This document shows, piece after piece, positions 32,165-45,409 of a DNA stretch of 64,000 nt. Origin of the DNA: Cherax quadricarinatus. Taxonomy: Eukaryota; Arthropoda; Malacostraca; Decapoda; Parastacidae. The position numbers and the translations under genes are program-made. The DNA lies in contig NC_091391.1 in NCBI RefSeq assembly GCF_038502225.1, positions 1,283,502-1,347,501 of the forward strand, read 5' to 3'. Every line of letters starts with the position of its first letter. Position 1 is the first letter of the stretch. Below the pieces are notes generated by a model. That model made no database searches, was not told where the DNA came from, and worked only from the letters and a program-made list of their open reading frames with translations.

Positions 32165-32544
32165 TACATGGTTGTACAGAGAAATATAACAGTTGGGTAT
32201 ACATGGCAAAAACCCCTTTGTATACAGAACATTTTGGTCAAACTTAAAGGTCAACTATTATCAAGAATTCTTTAACCTTTAAAAAAAGGATTAAACTCAG
32301 TGTACATATATACACCGAAATGTACATATCTTGATGCCTGTACCTTGTGTGTTGATAGTGAATGTGTGTATGAAGGGTGAGAATGATGATGGTGGCAGCT
32401 GTGAGGGGATAAATTAAGGTTGAGGGAGATGAGGAAGAATGAGTAGCATGGTTGATGATTACTGATGACTGTGAATAGTGAGAGCAGAGTGTGAGGTAGT
32501 GTAGCATGACTGTGTGTTGTAGTGAGTCATCTTACACCCAGGAG
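32165..32544. other. Unique AT-rich spacer
   Basis: It has a small palindromic GTGTACATATATACACC at 32301 and nothing coding. Confidence 0.45.
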
Positions 32545-35500
32545 ACTGTTGTAGTGTCATATTAGACTGTAGTGATGTATTGTAGTGTCATATTGGACTG
32601 TAGTGATGTATTGTAGTGTCATATTGGACTGTAGTGATGTATTGTAGTGTCATATTGGACTGTAGTGATGTATTGTAGTGTCATATTGGACTGTAGTGAT
32701 GTATTGTAGTGTCATATTGGACTGTAGTGATGTGTTGTAGTGTCATATTGGACTGTAGTGATGTATTGTTGTGTCACTGGACTGTAGTGATGTATTGTAG
32801 TGTCATATTAGACTGTAGTGATGTGTTGTAGTGTCATACTGGACTGTAGCGATGTATTGTAGTGTCATATTGGACTGTAGTGATGTATTGTAGTGTCATA
32901 TTAGACTGTAGTGATGTGTTGTAGTGTCATATTGGACTGTAGTGATGTATTGTTGTGTCATACTGGACTGTAGCGATGTATTGTAGTGTCATATTGGACT
33001 GTAGTGATGTATTGTAGTGTCATATTAGACTGTAGTGATGTGTTGTAGTGTCATACTGGACTGTAGTGATGTATTGTTGTGTCATACTGGACTGTAGCGA
33101 TGTATTGTAGTGTCATATTGGACTGTAGTGATGTGTTGTAGTGTCATATTGGACTGTAGTGATGTGTTGTAGTGTCATACTGGACTGTAGCGATGTATTG
33201 TAGTGTCATACTGGACTGTAACGATGTATTGTAGTGTCATACTGGACTGTAGTGATGTGTTGTAGTGTCATACTGGACTGTAGCGATGTATTGTTGTGTC
33301 ATACTGGACTGTAGCGATGTATTGTAGTGTCATATTGGACTGTAGTGATGTGTTGTAGTGTCATATTGGACTGTAGTGATGTGTTGTAGTGTCATATTGG
33401 ACTGTAGTGATGTGTTGTAGTGTCATATTGGACTGTAGTGATGTGTTGTAGTGTCATACTGGACTGTAGCGATGTATTGTTGTGTCATACTGGACTGTAG
33501 TGATGTGTTGTAGTGTCATACTGGACTGTAGTGATGTGTTGTAGTGTCATACTGGACTGTAGTGATGTATTGTTGTGTCATACTGGACTGGAGTGATGTG
33601 TTGTAGTGTCATACTGGACTGTAGTGATGTATTGTAGTGTCATACTGGACTGTAGTGATGTATTGTAGTGTCATACTGGACTGTAGTGATGTGTTGTAGT
33701 GTCATATTGGACTGTAGTGATGTGTTGTAGTGTCATATTAGACTGTAGTGATGTGTTGTAGTGTCATACTGGACTGTAGTGATGTATTGTTGTGTCATAC
33801 TGGACTGTAGTGATGTATTGTAGTGTCATACTGGACTGTAGTGATGTATTGTAGTGTCATATTGGACTGTAGTGATGTATTGTAGTGTCATATTGGACTG
33901 TAGTGATGTATTGTAGTGTCATACTGGACTGTAGTGATGTATTGTAGTGTCATATTAGACTGTAGCGATGTATTGTAGTGTCATATTGGACTGTAGTGAT
34001 GTATTGTAGTGTCATATTGGACTGTAGTGATGTATTGTAGTGTCATATTGGACTGTAGTGATGTATTGTAGTGTCATACTGGACTGTAGTGATGTATTGT
34101 AGTGTCATACTGGACTGTAGTGATGTGTTGTAGTGTCATATTAGACTGTAGTGATGTGTTGTAGTGTCATACTGGACTGTAGTGATGTGTTGTAGTGTCA
34201 TATTAGACTGTAGTGATGTGTTGTAGTGTCATACTGGACTGGAGTGATGTGTTGTAGTGTCATATTAGACTGTAGTGATGTGTTGTAGTGTCATACTGGA
34301 CTGTAGTGATGTGTTGTAGTGTCATACTGGACTGTAGTGATGTATTGTAGTGTCATACTGGACTGTAGTGATGTATTGTAGTGTCATACTGGACTGTAGT
34401 GATGTATTGTAGTGTCATACTGGACTGTAGTGATGTATTGTAGTGTCATACTGGACTGTAGTGATGTATTGTAGTGTCATACTGGACTGTAGTGATGTAT
34501 TGTAGTGTCATACTGGACTGTAGTGATGTATTGTAGTGTCATACTGGACTGTAGTGATGTATTGTAGTGTCATACTGGACTGTAGTGATGTATTGTAGTG
34601 TCATACTGGACTGTAGTGATGTATTGTAGTGTCATACTGGACTGTAGTGATGTATTGTAGTGTCATACTGGACTGTAGTGATGTATTGTAGTGTCATACT
34701 GGACTGTAGTGATGTATTGTAGTGTCATACTGGACTGTAGTGATGTGTTGTAGTGTCATACTGGACTGTAGTGATGTATTGTAGTGTCATACTGGACTGC
34801 AGTGATGTATTGTAGTGTCATACTGGACTGTAGTGATGTATTGTAGTGTGATACTGGACTGTAGTGATGTATTGTAGTGTCATACTGGACTGTAGTGATG
34901 TATTGTAGTGTCATACTGGACTGTAGTGATGTATTGTAGTGTCATACTGGACTGCAGTGATGTATTGTAGTGTCATACTGGACTGCAGTGATGTGTTGTA
35001 GTGTCATACTGGACTGTAGTGATGTATTGTAGTGTCATACTGGACTGTAGTGATGTATTGTAGTGTCATACTGGACTGTAGTGATGTATTGTAGTGTCAT
35101 ACTGGACTGTAGTGATGTATTGTAGTGTCATACTGGACTGTAGTGATGTATTGTAGTGTCATACTGGACTGCAGTGATGTGTTGTAGTGTCATACTGGAC
35201 TGTAGTGATGTATTGTAGTGTCATACTGGACTGTAGTGATGTATTGTAGTGTCATACTGGACTGTAGTGATGTATTGTAGTGTCATACTGGACTGTAGTG
35301 ATGTATTGTAGTGTCATACTGGACTGTAGTGATGTATTGTAGTGTCATACTGGACTGTAGTGATGTATTGTAGTGTCATACTGGACTGTAGTGATGTATT
35401 GTAGTGTCATACTGGACTGTAGTGATGTATTGTAGTGTCATACTGGACTGTAGTGATGTGTTGTAGTGTCATACTGGACTGTAGTGATGTATTGTAGTGT

Positions 35501-36748
35501 CATACTGGACTGTAGTGATGTATTGTAGTGTGATACTGGACTGTAGTGATGTATTGTAGTGTCATACTGGACTGTAGTGATGTGTTGTAGTGTCATACTG
35601 GACTGTAGTGATGTATTGTAGTGTCATACTGGACTGTAGTGATGTATTGTAGTGTCATACTGGACTGCAGTGATGTATTGTAGTGTCATACTGGACTGTA
35701 GTGATGTATTGTAGTGTCATACTGGACTGTAGTGATGTGTTGTAGTGTCATACTGGACTGTAGTGATGTATTGTAGTGTCATACTGGACTGTAGTGATGT
35801 ATTGTAGTGTGATACTGGACTGTAGTGATGTATTGTAGTGTCATACTGGACTGTAGTGATGTATTGTAGTGTCATACTGGACTGTAGTGATGTATTGTAG
35901 TGTCATACTGGACTGCAGTGATGTATTGTAGTGTCATACTGGACTGTAGTGATGTATTGTAGTGTCATACTGGACTGTAGTGATGTGTTGTAGTGTCATA
36001 CTGGACTGTAGTGATGTATTGTAGTGTCATACTGGACTGTAGTGATGTATTGTAGTGTGATACTGGACTGTAGTGATGTATTGTAGTGTCATACTGGACT
36101 GTAGTGATGTGTTGTAGTGTCATACTGGACTGTAGTGATGTATTGTAGTGTCATACTGGACTGTAGTGATGTGTTGTAGTGTCATACTGGACTGTAGTGA
36201 TGTGTTGTAGTGTCATACTGGACTGTAGTGATGTGTTGTAGTGTCATACTGGACTGTAGTGATGTATTGTAGTGTCATACTGGACTGTAGTGATGTATTG
36301 TAGTGTCATACTGGTCTATGTAGTGATGTATTGTAGTGTCATACTGGACTGCAGTGATGTGTTGTAGTGTCATACTGGACTGTAGTGATGTATTGTAGTG
36401 TCATACTGGACTGTAGTGATGTATTGTAGTGTCATACTGGACTGTAGTGATGTATTGTAGTGTCATACTGGACTGTAGTGATGTATTGTAGTGTCATACT
36501 GGACTGTAGTGATGTATTGTAGTGTCATACTGGACTGTAGTGATGTATTGTAGTGTCATACTGGACTGCAGTGATGTGTTGTAGTGTCATACTGGACTGT
36601 AGTGATGTATTGTAGTGTCATACTGGACTGTAGTGATGTATTGTAGTGTCATACTGGACTGTAGTGATGTATTGTAGTGTCATACTGGACTGTAGTGATG
36701 TATTGTAGTGTCATACTGGACTGTAGTGATGTATTGTAGTGTCATACT
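32545..36748. repeat. 31-bp satellite, ~135 copies
   Basis: The unit is GTAGTGATGTATTGTAGTGT plus CATACTGGACT. The left half (to about 34350) mixes CATATTGG, CATATTAG, TGTTGTGTC and TAGCGATG variants. The right half is mostly one variant with scattered CTGCAG and TGATACTGG units. One unit near 36313 has a small insertion (GGTCTATGTAG). Confidence 0.93.
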
Positions 36749-37461
36749 GTGTTGGAAGGGCCAGTTGCTGCTGCTGTTGTGTTGCAGTGTTGAACGAGCG
36801 ATGATAGAGGCAGTTGTTGGTGTGAGGCAGTGTGACCAGTTGTATTCAGTGAAGCATACAATTGACTGGTAAGATGAAGGTCACAAGAGTGTGGGAGCTG
36901 AAGGACAATGAGTGCCTCTGGTCATACATTGCATGCTATCTTGAGTGTTGTAAGGTCATTCAGTATTTTACAGATGCTCTCTTTGACGATGTTGCCTGAT
37001 ACAAAAATATGCTGAGCAATAACCCACAGGGAGACAGAAACATCAGGTTGATTGATCTGCCTCCTTGTGGGGTCCTCTTCAGCTGATGAGGACCCCAGGA
37101 AAAGAGTTGAAACAGATCAATCAGCCTCCTGTGTTTTTGTCACCATGTAGGTTATTATTATACACTTATTCAAAAAAATATATTCTCAATATTGATAAAT
37201 ACTGATCACAGCTCTTCTCAAAGAGTCAAAGAAATCTGTAAATATTTTTCCAGAATATTAACCGAGTCTTCCAAGTGGCAGAATTAAGTTTATTTAGACA
37301 CAGGTACACATGAAAATTACCCGCCAAGATAACCCAAAACTTAACAAAATCTAATTAATTTGTGTTCAATCAAATGTTATTAAATAATTGGTTGAGGCTG
37401 AGGATACGTGGCTCTACTTCTGGACATATTAACTCTATATTAACTGTCTAGTATAGACAGG
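36749..37461. other. Spacer with a long imperfect hairpin
   Basis: At about 37020-37145, TTGATTGATCTG pairs with CAGATCAATCAG and GGGGTCCTC with GAGGACCCC. An outer CACAGGGAGACA pairs imperfectly with the TCCTGTGTTTTTGTC side. It may be a fold-back element. The rest holds no gene. Confidence 0.55.
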
Positions 37462-40400
37462 CTACAGTTGACTGGAGGAGTCTACAGGCTACAGTTGACT
37501 GGAGGAGTCTACAGGCTACAGTTGACTGGAGGAGTCTACAGGCTACAGTTGACTGGAGGAGTCTACAGGCTACAGTTGACTGGAGGAGTCTACAGGCTAC
37601 AATTGACTGGAGGAGTCTACAGGCTACAGTTGACTGCAGGAGTCTACATGTTACAGTAGACTGCAGGAGTCTACAGGCTACAGTTGACTGGAGGAGTCTA
37701 CAGGCTACAGTTGACTGGAGGAGTCTACAGGCTACAGTTGACTGGAGGAGTCTACAGGCTACAGTTGACTGGAGGAGTCTACAGGCTACAGTTGACTGGA
37801 GGAGTCTACAGGCTACAGTTGACTGGGAGTCTACAGGCTACAGTTGACTGGAGGAGTCTACAGGCTACAGTTGACTGGAGGAGTCTACAGGCTACAGTTG
37901 ACTGGAGGAGTCTACAGGCTATAGCTGACTGGAGGAGTCTACAGGCTACAGTTGACTGGAGGAGTCTACAGGCTACAGTTGACTGGAGGAGTCTACAGGC
38001 TACAGTTGACTGGAGGAGTCTACAGGCTAAAGTTGACTGGAGGAGTCTACAGGCTACAGTTGACTGGAGGAGTCTACAGGCTACAGTTGACTGGAGGAGT
38101 CTACAGGCTACAGTTGACTGGAGGAGTCTACAGGCTACAGTCGACTGGAGGAGTCTACAGGCTACAGTTGACTGGAGGAGTCTACAGGCTACAGTTGACT
38201 GGAGGAGTCTACAGGCTACAGTCGACTGGAGGAGTCTACAGGCTACAGTTGACTGGAGGAGTCTACAGGCTACAGTCGACTGGAGGAGTCTACAGGCTAC
38301 AGTTGACTGGAGGAGTCTACAGGCTACAGTTGACTGGAGGAGTCTACAGGCTACAGTCGACTGGAGGAGTCTACAGGCTACAGTTGAATGGAGGAGTCTA
38401 CAGGCTACAGTTAACTGGAGGAGTCTATAGGCTACAGTTGACTGGGAGTCTACAGGCTACAGTTGACTGGAAGAGTCTACAGGCTACAGTTGACTGGAGG
38501 AGTCTACAGGCTACAGTTGACTGGAGGAGTCTACAGGCTACAGTTGACTGGGAGTCTACAGGCTACAGTAGACTGCTGGAGTCTACATGTTACAGTAGAC
38601 TGCAGGAGTCTACAGGCTACAGCTGACTGGAGGAGTCTACAGGCTACAGCTGACTGGAGGAGTATACAGGCTACAGTTGACTGGATGAGTCTACAGGCTA
38701 CAGTTGACTGGAGGAGTCTACAGGCTACAGTTGACTGGAGGAGTCTACAGGCTACAGTTGACTGGGAGTCTACAGGCTACAGTTGACTGGAGGAGTCTAC
38801 AGGCTGCAGTTGACCGGAGGAGTCTACAGGCTACAGTTGACTGGAGGAGTCTACAGGCTACAGTTGACTGGAGGAGTCTACAGGCTACAGTTGACTGGGA
38901 GTCTACAGGCTACAATAGACTGCAGGAGTCTACATGTTACAGTAGACTGCAGGAGTCTACAGGCTACAGCTGACTGGAGGAGTCTACAGGCTACAGCTGA
39001 CTGGAGGAGTCTACATGCTACAGTTGACTGGAGGAGTCTACAGGCTACAGCTGACTGGGAGTCTACAGGCTACAGTAGACTGCAGGAGTCTACATGTTAC
39101 AGTAGACTGCAGGAGTCTACAGGCTACAGCTGACTGGAGGAGTCTACAGGCTACAGCTGACTGGAGGAGTCCACAGGCTACAGTTGACTGGAGGAGTCTA
39201 CAGGCTACAGTTGACTGCAGGAGTCTACATGTTACAGTAGACTGCAGGAGTCTACAGGCTACAGCTGACTGGAGGAGTCTACAGGCTACAGCTGACTGGA
39301 GGAGTCCACAGGCTACAGTTGACTGGAGGAGTCTACAGGCTACAGTTGACTGGAGGAGTCTACAGGCTACAGTTGACTGGAGGAGTCTACAGGCTACAGC
39401 TGACTGGAGGAGTCCACAGGCTACAGCTGACTGGAGGAGTCTACAGGCTACAGCTGACTGGAGGAGTCTACAGGCTACAGCTGACTGGAGGAGTCTACAG
39501 GCTACAGTTGACTGGAGGAGTCTACAGGCTACAGTTGACTGGAGGAGTCTACAGACTACATTTGACTGGAGGAGTCTACAGGCTACAGTTGACTGGAGGA
39601 GTCTACAGGCTACAGCTGACTGGAGGAGTCTACAGGCTACAGTTGACTGGAGGAGTCTACAGGCTACAGTTGACTGGAGGAGTCTACAGACTACATTTGA
39701 CTGGAGGAGTCTACAGGCTACAGTTGACTGGAGGAGTCTACAGGCTACAGCTGACTGGAGGAGTCTACAGGCTACAGTTGACTGGAGGAGTCTACAGGCT
39801 ACAGTTGACTGGAGGAGTCTACAGACTACATTTGACTGGAGGAGTCTACAGGCTACAGTTGACTGGAGGAGTCTACAGGCTACAGTTGACTGGAGGAGTC
39901 TACAGACTACATTTGACTGGAGGAGTCTACAGGCTACAGCTGACTGGAGGAGTCTACAGGCTACAGCTGACTGGAGGAGTCTACAGGCTACAGTTGACTG
40001 GAGGAGTCTACAGGCTACAGCTGACTGGAGGAGTCTACAGGCTACAGTTGACTGGAGGAGTCTACAGGCTACAGTTGACTGGAGGAGTCTACAGGCTACA
40101 GCTGACTGGAGGAGTCTACAGGCTACAGCTGACTGGAGGAGTCTACAGGCTACAGCTGACTGGAGGAGTCTACAGGCTACAGCTGACTGGAGGAGTCTAC
40201 AGGCTACAGTTGACTGGAAGAGTCTACATGTTACAGTAGACTGCAGGAGTCTACATGTTACAGTAGACTGCAGGAGTCTACAGGCTACAGTAGACTGCAG
40301 GAGTCTACATGTTACAGTAGACTGCAGGAGTCTACATGTTACAGTAGACTGCAGGAGTCTACATGTTACAGTAGACTGCAGGAGTCTACATGTTACAGTA

Positions 40401-40768
40401 GACTGCAGGAGTCTACATGTTACAGTAGACTGCAGGAGTCTACATGTTACAGTAGACTGCAGGAGTCTACATGTTACAGTAGACTGCAGGAGTCTACAGG
40501 CTACAGTTGACTGGAAGAGTCTACATGTTACAGTAGACTGCAGGAGTCTACAGGCTACAGTTGACTGGAAGAGTCTACATGTTACAGTAGACTGCCGGAG
40601 TCTACATGTTACAGTAGACTGCAGGAGTCTACATGTTACAGTAGACTGGAGGAGTCTACAGGCTACAGTTGACTGGAGGAGTCTACAGGCTACAGTTGAC
40701 TGGAGGAGTCTACCGGCTACAGTTGACTGGAGGAGTCTACAGGCTACAGTTGACTGGAGGAGTCTACC
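37462..40768. repeat. 27-bp satellite, ~122 copies, with 135-bp higher-order blocks
   Basis: The unit is GTTGACTGGAGGAGTCTACA plus GGCTACA. The variant ACAGACTACATTTGACTGG recurs at about 39550, 39685 and 39820, a 135-bp (5-unit) higher-order period, and once more at 39901. A separate run of the GCAGGAGTCTACATGTTACA variant fills about 40225-40490. Open frames of nearly 600 codons on both strands come from the 9-codon unit and are incidental. Confidence 0.93.
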
Positions 40769-40805
40769 ATGTCTACCCAGTATATCTAACAACATCTGAT
40801 ATTCC

Positions 40806-40943
40806 ATCTCTCCCGCTAGTAAGCCAGCGGAAGGCCTCGGTCAGATGACCAAGAGCTCCAGCTCTGGGTCATATAACTAAGACCCATGTCAGGAAACACT
40901 TGTCCTGTTTTCTGATTGGTCTTCCCTAACTGATCTCTACTGT
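40806..40943. other. Probable dispersed decapod repeat
   Basis: CCAGCGGAAGGCCTCGGTCA and GTCAGGAAACACTTGTCCTG resemble a repeat I associate with decapod genomes. It has no internal structure that I can support. Confidence 0.4.
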
Positions 40944-41012
40944 GTTACCTGGAGTTTACCTGGAGAGAGTTTCGGGGGTCAACGCCCCCGCGGCCCGGTC
41001 TGTGACCAGGCC
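40944..41012 (-). mobile_element. Ultra-short CR1/Jockey-type LINE 3' end
   Basis: About 68 bp of only the LINE 3' terminus, from TTACCTGGAGTTTACC to GACCAGGCCT, then unrelated DNA. It is slightly longer than the copy at 7885-7942, so the two have different 5' breakpoints. Confidence 0.82.
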
Positions 41013-41127
41013 TGGACACATAAGCCACTGCACTCAGAAATCTCTGATTTACACACTTCTGAAGCTTTTGGGAAAATATTAAGGCTCTCTGGCATGTATT
41101 ATGACATGTATCATGTCAAAATATTAT

Positions 41128-41900
41128 AATTCCAGGGGTCATTGCCCCCTATAACTTGGTGTTTGGTCAAGCCTCCTAGTTCATGATTCCAGGGGTTACT
41201 GCCCCCTATAACCTGGTTGATGATTCCAGGGGTTACTGCCCCCTATAACCTGGTTGATGATTCCAGGGGTTACTGCCCCCTATAACCTGGTTGATGGTTC
41301 CAGGGGTTACTGCCCCCTATAACGTGGTTGATGGTTCCAGGGGTTACTGCCCCCTATAACCTGGTTGATGGTTCCAGGGGTTACTGCCCCCTATAACCTG
41401 GTTGATGATTCCAGGGGTTACTGCCCCCTATAACCTGGTTGATGATTCCAGGGGTTACTGCCCCCTATAACCTGGTTGATGATTCCAGGTGTCACTGCCC
41501 CTATAACCTGGTTGGTGATTCCAGGGGTCACTGCCCCTATAACCTGGTTTATGATCCCAGGGGTCACTGCCCCTATAACCTGGTTGGTGATTCCAGGGGT
41601 CACTGCCCCTATAACCTGGTTGGTGATTCCAGGGGTCACTGCCCCCTATAACCCGGTTGGTGATTCCAGGGGTCACTGCCCCTATAACCTGGTTGGTGAT
41701 TCCAGGGGACACTGCCCCCTATAACCCGGTTGGTGATTCCAGGGGTCATTGTCCCCTATAACCTGGTTGATGATTCCAGGGGTCACTGCCCCCTATAACC
41801 CGGTTGGTGATTCCAGGGGTCATTGTCCCCTATAACCTGGTTGATGATTCCAGGGGTCACTGCCCCTATAACCTGGTTGATACCAGGGGTCACTGTCCCC
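41128..41900. repeat. 37-bp minisatellite derived from a LINE 3' UTR
   Basis: About 21 units of TTGATGATTCCAGGGGTYAC plus TGCCCCCTATAACCTGG. The unit resembles the LINE 3' UTR segment TTTCGGGGGTCAACGCCCCC, then CGGCCCGGTCTGTGA. The first unit (41128-41195) is longer and keeps GCCTCCTAGTTCATGA, matching GCCTCCTGGTGGATCA of the LINE. The right end runs directly into a decayed LINE 3' coding fragment in the matching orientation. Confidence 0.85.
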
Positions 41901-42115
41901 TGTAACCTTATCAACCAGTCTGTTGTTACTAAGTGAAAATATACCATCATGGGCACCACAGCCTGGCTGATCAGGAACTTAATAAAAGTGAACTCACCCA
42001 GTTCCATCATAAAGACAGGTTGGAATCCCCTTGGCAATACTCCTGTGAGTGAAAGGATGGTGCTGAAGAGTCTTGGTTCCTTTACACTTAGATTTACTTC
42101 TTAGGTTACATCGCA
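41900..42115 (-). pseudogene. Decayed CR1/Jockey-type LINE C-terminus
   Basis: The minus strand shows SVKEPRLFSTIL, where the intact family has SVRGPRLFNCLP, and a nearly exact TTCCTGATCAGCCAGGCTGT stretch (TTCCTGATCAGCCGGGCTGT in the longer copy). A further match lies at TTATCAACCAGTCTGTTG. It is an older subfamily member and is contiguous with the 37-bp array. Confidence 0.8.
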
Positions 42116-42192
42116 CTCCTGCAGCATCTGAATGTTGCAAATATTGTTTTGACACACGATATTTTGTGATAATTTGTTTTAAAACACTGCAC

Positions 42193-44840
42193 AGCAGTGT
42201 AACAGTGACTCACCTGAAGTGTAACAGTGACTTACCTGAAGTGTAACAGTGACTTACCTGAAGTGTAACAGTGACTCACCTGAAGTGTAACAGTGACTTA
42301 CCTGAAGTGTAACATGACTTACCAGCAGTGTAACAGTGACTCACCTGAAGTGTAACAGTGACTTACCTGAAGCATAACATTGACTTGCCAGCAGTGTAAC
42401 AGTGACTTACCTGAAGTGTAACAGTGACTTACCAGCAGTGTAACAGTGACTTACCAGCAGTGTAACAGTGACTTACCAGCAGTGTAACAGTGACTTACCA
42501 GCAGTGTAACATGACTTACCAGCAGTGTAACAGTGACTTACCAGCAGTGTAACAGTAACTTACCAGCAGTGTAACAGTAACTTACCAGCAGTGTAACAGT
42601 GACTTACCAGCAGTGTAACAGTAACTTACCAGCAGTGTAACAGTGACTTACCAGCAGTGTAACAGTAACTTACCAGCAGTGGAACAGTAACTTACCAGCA
42701 GTGTAACAGTAACTTACCAGCAGTGTAACAGTAACTTACCAGCAGTGTAACAGTGACTTGCCAGCAGTGTAACAGTGACTTACCAGCAGTGTAACAGTGA
42801 CTTGCCAGCAGTTTAACAGTGACTTGCCAGCAGTGTAACAGTGACTTACCAGCAGTGTAACAGTGACTTGCCAGCAGTGTAACAGTGACTTACCAGCAGT
42901 GTAACAGTGACTTACCTGAAGCATAACACTGACTTACCAGCAGTGTAACAGTGACTTACCAGCAGTGTAACAGTGACTTGCCAGCAGTGTAACAGTGACT
43001 TGCCAGCAGTGTAACAGTGACTTGCAAGCAGTGTAACAGTGACTTACCAGAAGTGTAACAGTGACTTACCAGAAGTGTAACAGTGACTTACCAGCAGTGT
43101 GACAGTGACTTACCAGCAGTGTAACAGTAACTTACCAGCAGTGTAACAGCGACTTACCAGCAGTGTAACAGCGACTTACCAGCAGTGTAACAGCGACTTA
43201 CCAGCAGTGTAACAGCGACTTACCAGCAGTGTAACAGTGACTTACCAGCAGTGTAACAGCGACTTACCAGCAGTGTAACAGCGACTTACCAGCAGTGTAA
43301 CAGCGACTTACCAGCAGTGTAACAGCGACTTACCAGCAGTGTAACAGCGACTTACCAGTAGTGTAACAGCGACTTACCAGCAGTGTAACAGCAACTTACC
43401 AGCAGTGTAACAGCGACTTACCAGCAGTGTAACAGCGACTTACCAGCAGTGTAACAGCGACTTACCAGCAGTGTAACAGCAACTTACCAGCAGTGTAACA
43501 GTGACTTACCAGCAGTGTAACAGCGACTTACCAGCAGTGTAACAGCGACTTACCAGCAGTGTAACAGCGACTTACCAGCAGTGTAACAGCGACTTACCTG
43601 CAGTGTAACAGCGACTTACCAGCAGTGTAACAGCGACTTACCAGCAGTGTAACAGCGACTTACCAGCAGTGTAACAGCGACTTACCAGCAGTGTAACAGC
43701 GACTTACCAGCAGTGTAACAGCGACTTACCAGCAGTGTAACAGCGACTTACCAGCAGTGTAACAGCGACTTACCAGCAGTGTAACAGCGACTTACCAGCA
43801 GTGTAACAGAGACTTACCAGCAGTGTAACAGTTACCAGCAGTATAACAGTGACTTACAGCGACTTACAGCGACTTACCAGCAGTGTAACAGCGACTTACC
43901 AGCAGTGTAACAGCGACTTACCAGCAGTGTAACAGCGACTTACCAGCAGTGTAACAGCGACTTACCAGCAGTGTAACAGCGACTTACCAGCAGTGTAACA
44001 GTGACCAGCAGTGTAACAGCGACTTACCAGCAGTGTAACAGCGACTTACCAGCAGTGTAACAGTGACCAGCAGTGTAACAGCGACTTACCAGCAGTGTAA
44101 CAGCGACTTACCAGCAGTGTAACAGCGACTTACCAGCAGTGTAACAGCGACTTACCAGTAGTGTAACAGTGACCAGCAGTGTAATAGTGACTTACCAGCA
44201 GTGTAACAGTGACTTACCAGCAGTATAACAGTGACTTACCAGCAGTGTAACAGTGACCAGCAGTGTAACAGCGACTTACCAGCAGTGTAACAGTGACTTA
44301 CCAGCAGTGTAACAGCGACTTACCAGCAGTGTAACAGCGACTTACCAGCAGTGTAACAGCGACTTACCAGCAGTGTAACAGTGACTTACCAGCAGTGTAA
44401 CAGTGACTTACCAGCAGTATAACAGTGACTTACCAGCAGTGTAACAGTGACCAGCAGTGTAACAGCGACTTACCAGCAGTGTAACAGTGACTTACCAGCA
44501 GTATAACAGTGACTTACCAGCAGTGTAACAGTGACCAGCAGTGTAACAGCGACTTAGCAGCAGTGTAACAGTGACTTACCAGCAGTATAACAGTGACTTA
44601 CCAGCAGTGTAACAGTGACCAGCAGTGTAACAGCGACTTACCAGCAGTGTAACAGCGACTTACCAGCAGTGTAACAGTGACCAGCAGTGTAACAGCGACT
44701 TACCAGCAGTGTAACAGTGACTTACCAGCAGTGTAACAGCGACTTACCAGCAGTGTAACAGCGACTTACCAGCAGTGTAACAGTGACTTACCAGCAGTGT
44801 AACAGTGACTTACCAGCAGTGTAACAGTGACTTACCAGCA
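42193..44840. repeat. 22-bp satellite, ~118 copies
   Basis: The unit is CAGTGTAACAGTGACTTACC plus AG. Subregions differ: CTGAAGTGTAAC units at the left, GTAACTTACC units at about 42540-42740, GCGACTTACC units at about 43140-44150, then a mix in which a short CAGTGACCAG unit recurs at the right end. Confidence 0.92.
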
Positions 44841-45295
44841 GAAAAGGGTTGATCAGCAGTGATGATAGAGGTGAGGGTTGCAATTGCAGCAGCTAAGACC
44901 AGCACCACCATTGTCGCAGCAGCAACAGCACTAAACTGACATACCAGAGCCATGGCCACACTTATATACCCTCGCATCTACGCCCTCCTTCCTTCAGCGA
45001 CCACCCTGTTGCAAGGAAAACCCCAGAATACATCATGCAACACAAATATATCTTGCAATTGCAACAATCTGCGGGGATACAGGTTGATAATATGACTTGT
45101 GTCAGTTGTGGCTGGAGTGTAAAGTTGTTTTAAAGGATAAATGTGAACCCAGATGTTGCTGCATCATGCAGGTCAACATTGCAACATGACCTCGTTGCTT
45201 GAGTAGTTGGGTTTAAAGCCTATCTACTGCAGCAGGGTCATTAAGCCTGCATAAACCTCTGGAACAACAGTTTAAAATACTTTAATGTGTAAGAA
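44841..45295. other. Unique sequence, no gene seen
   Basis: CAG-rich around 44880-44930. No ORF or RNA gene was recognised. Confidence 0.45.
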
Positions 45296-45405
45296 AGGGA
45301 ATTAAATTCTGTGTATATACACTGAGATATACACATCTCTGTGTATATACACTGATATACATCTCTGTGTATATACACTGATATACATCTCTGTGTATAT
45401 ATATA
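45296..45405. repeat. ~27-bp AT-rich repeat
   Basis: Four imperfect units of TCTGTGTATATACACTGATA plus TACATC. Each unit contains a palindromic GTGTATATACAC. Confidence 0.8.
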
Positions 45406-45409
45406 TCTC

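Noticed and set aside
37083..37110. Second hammerhead-like core (CTGATGAGG followed by GGAAAAG)
   Set aside because: The bases after CTGATGA do not form a stem II that closes on GAAA. The sequence is better explained by the surrounding fold-back.
39015..40807. 594- and 589-codon proteins on opposite strands
   Set aside because: Both are translations of the same 27-bp satellite.
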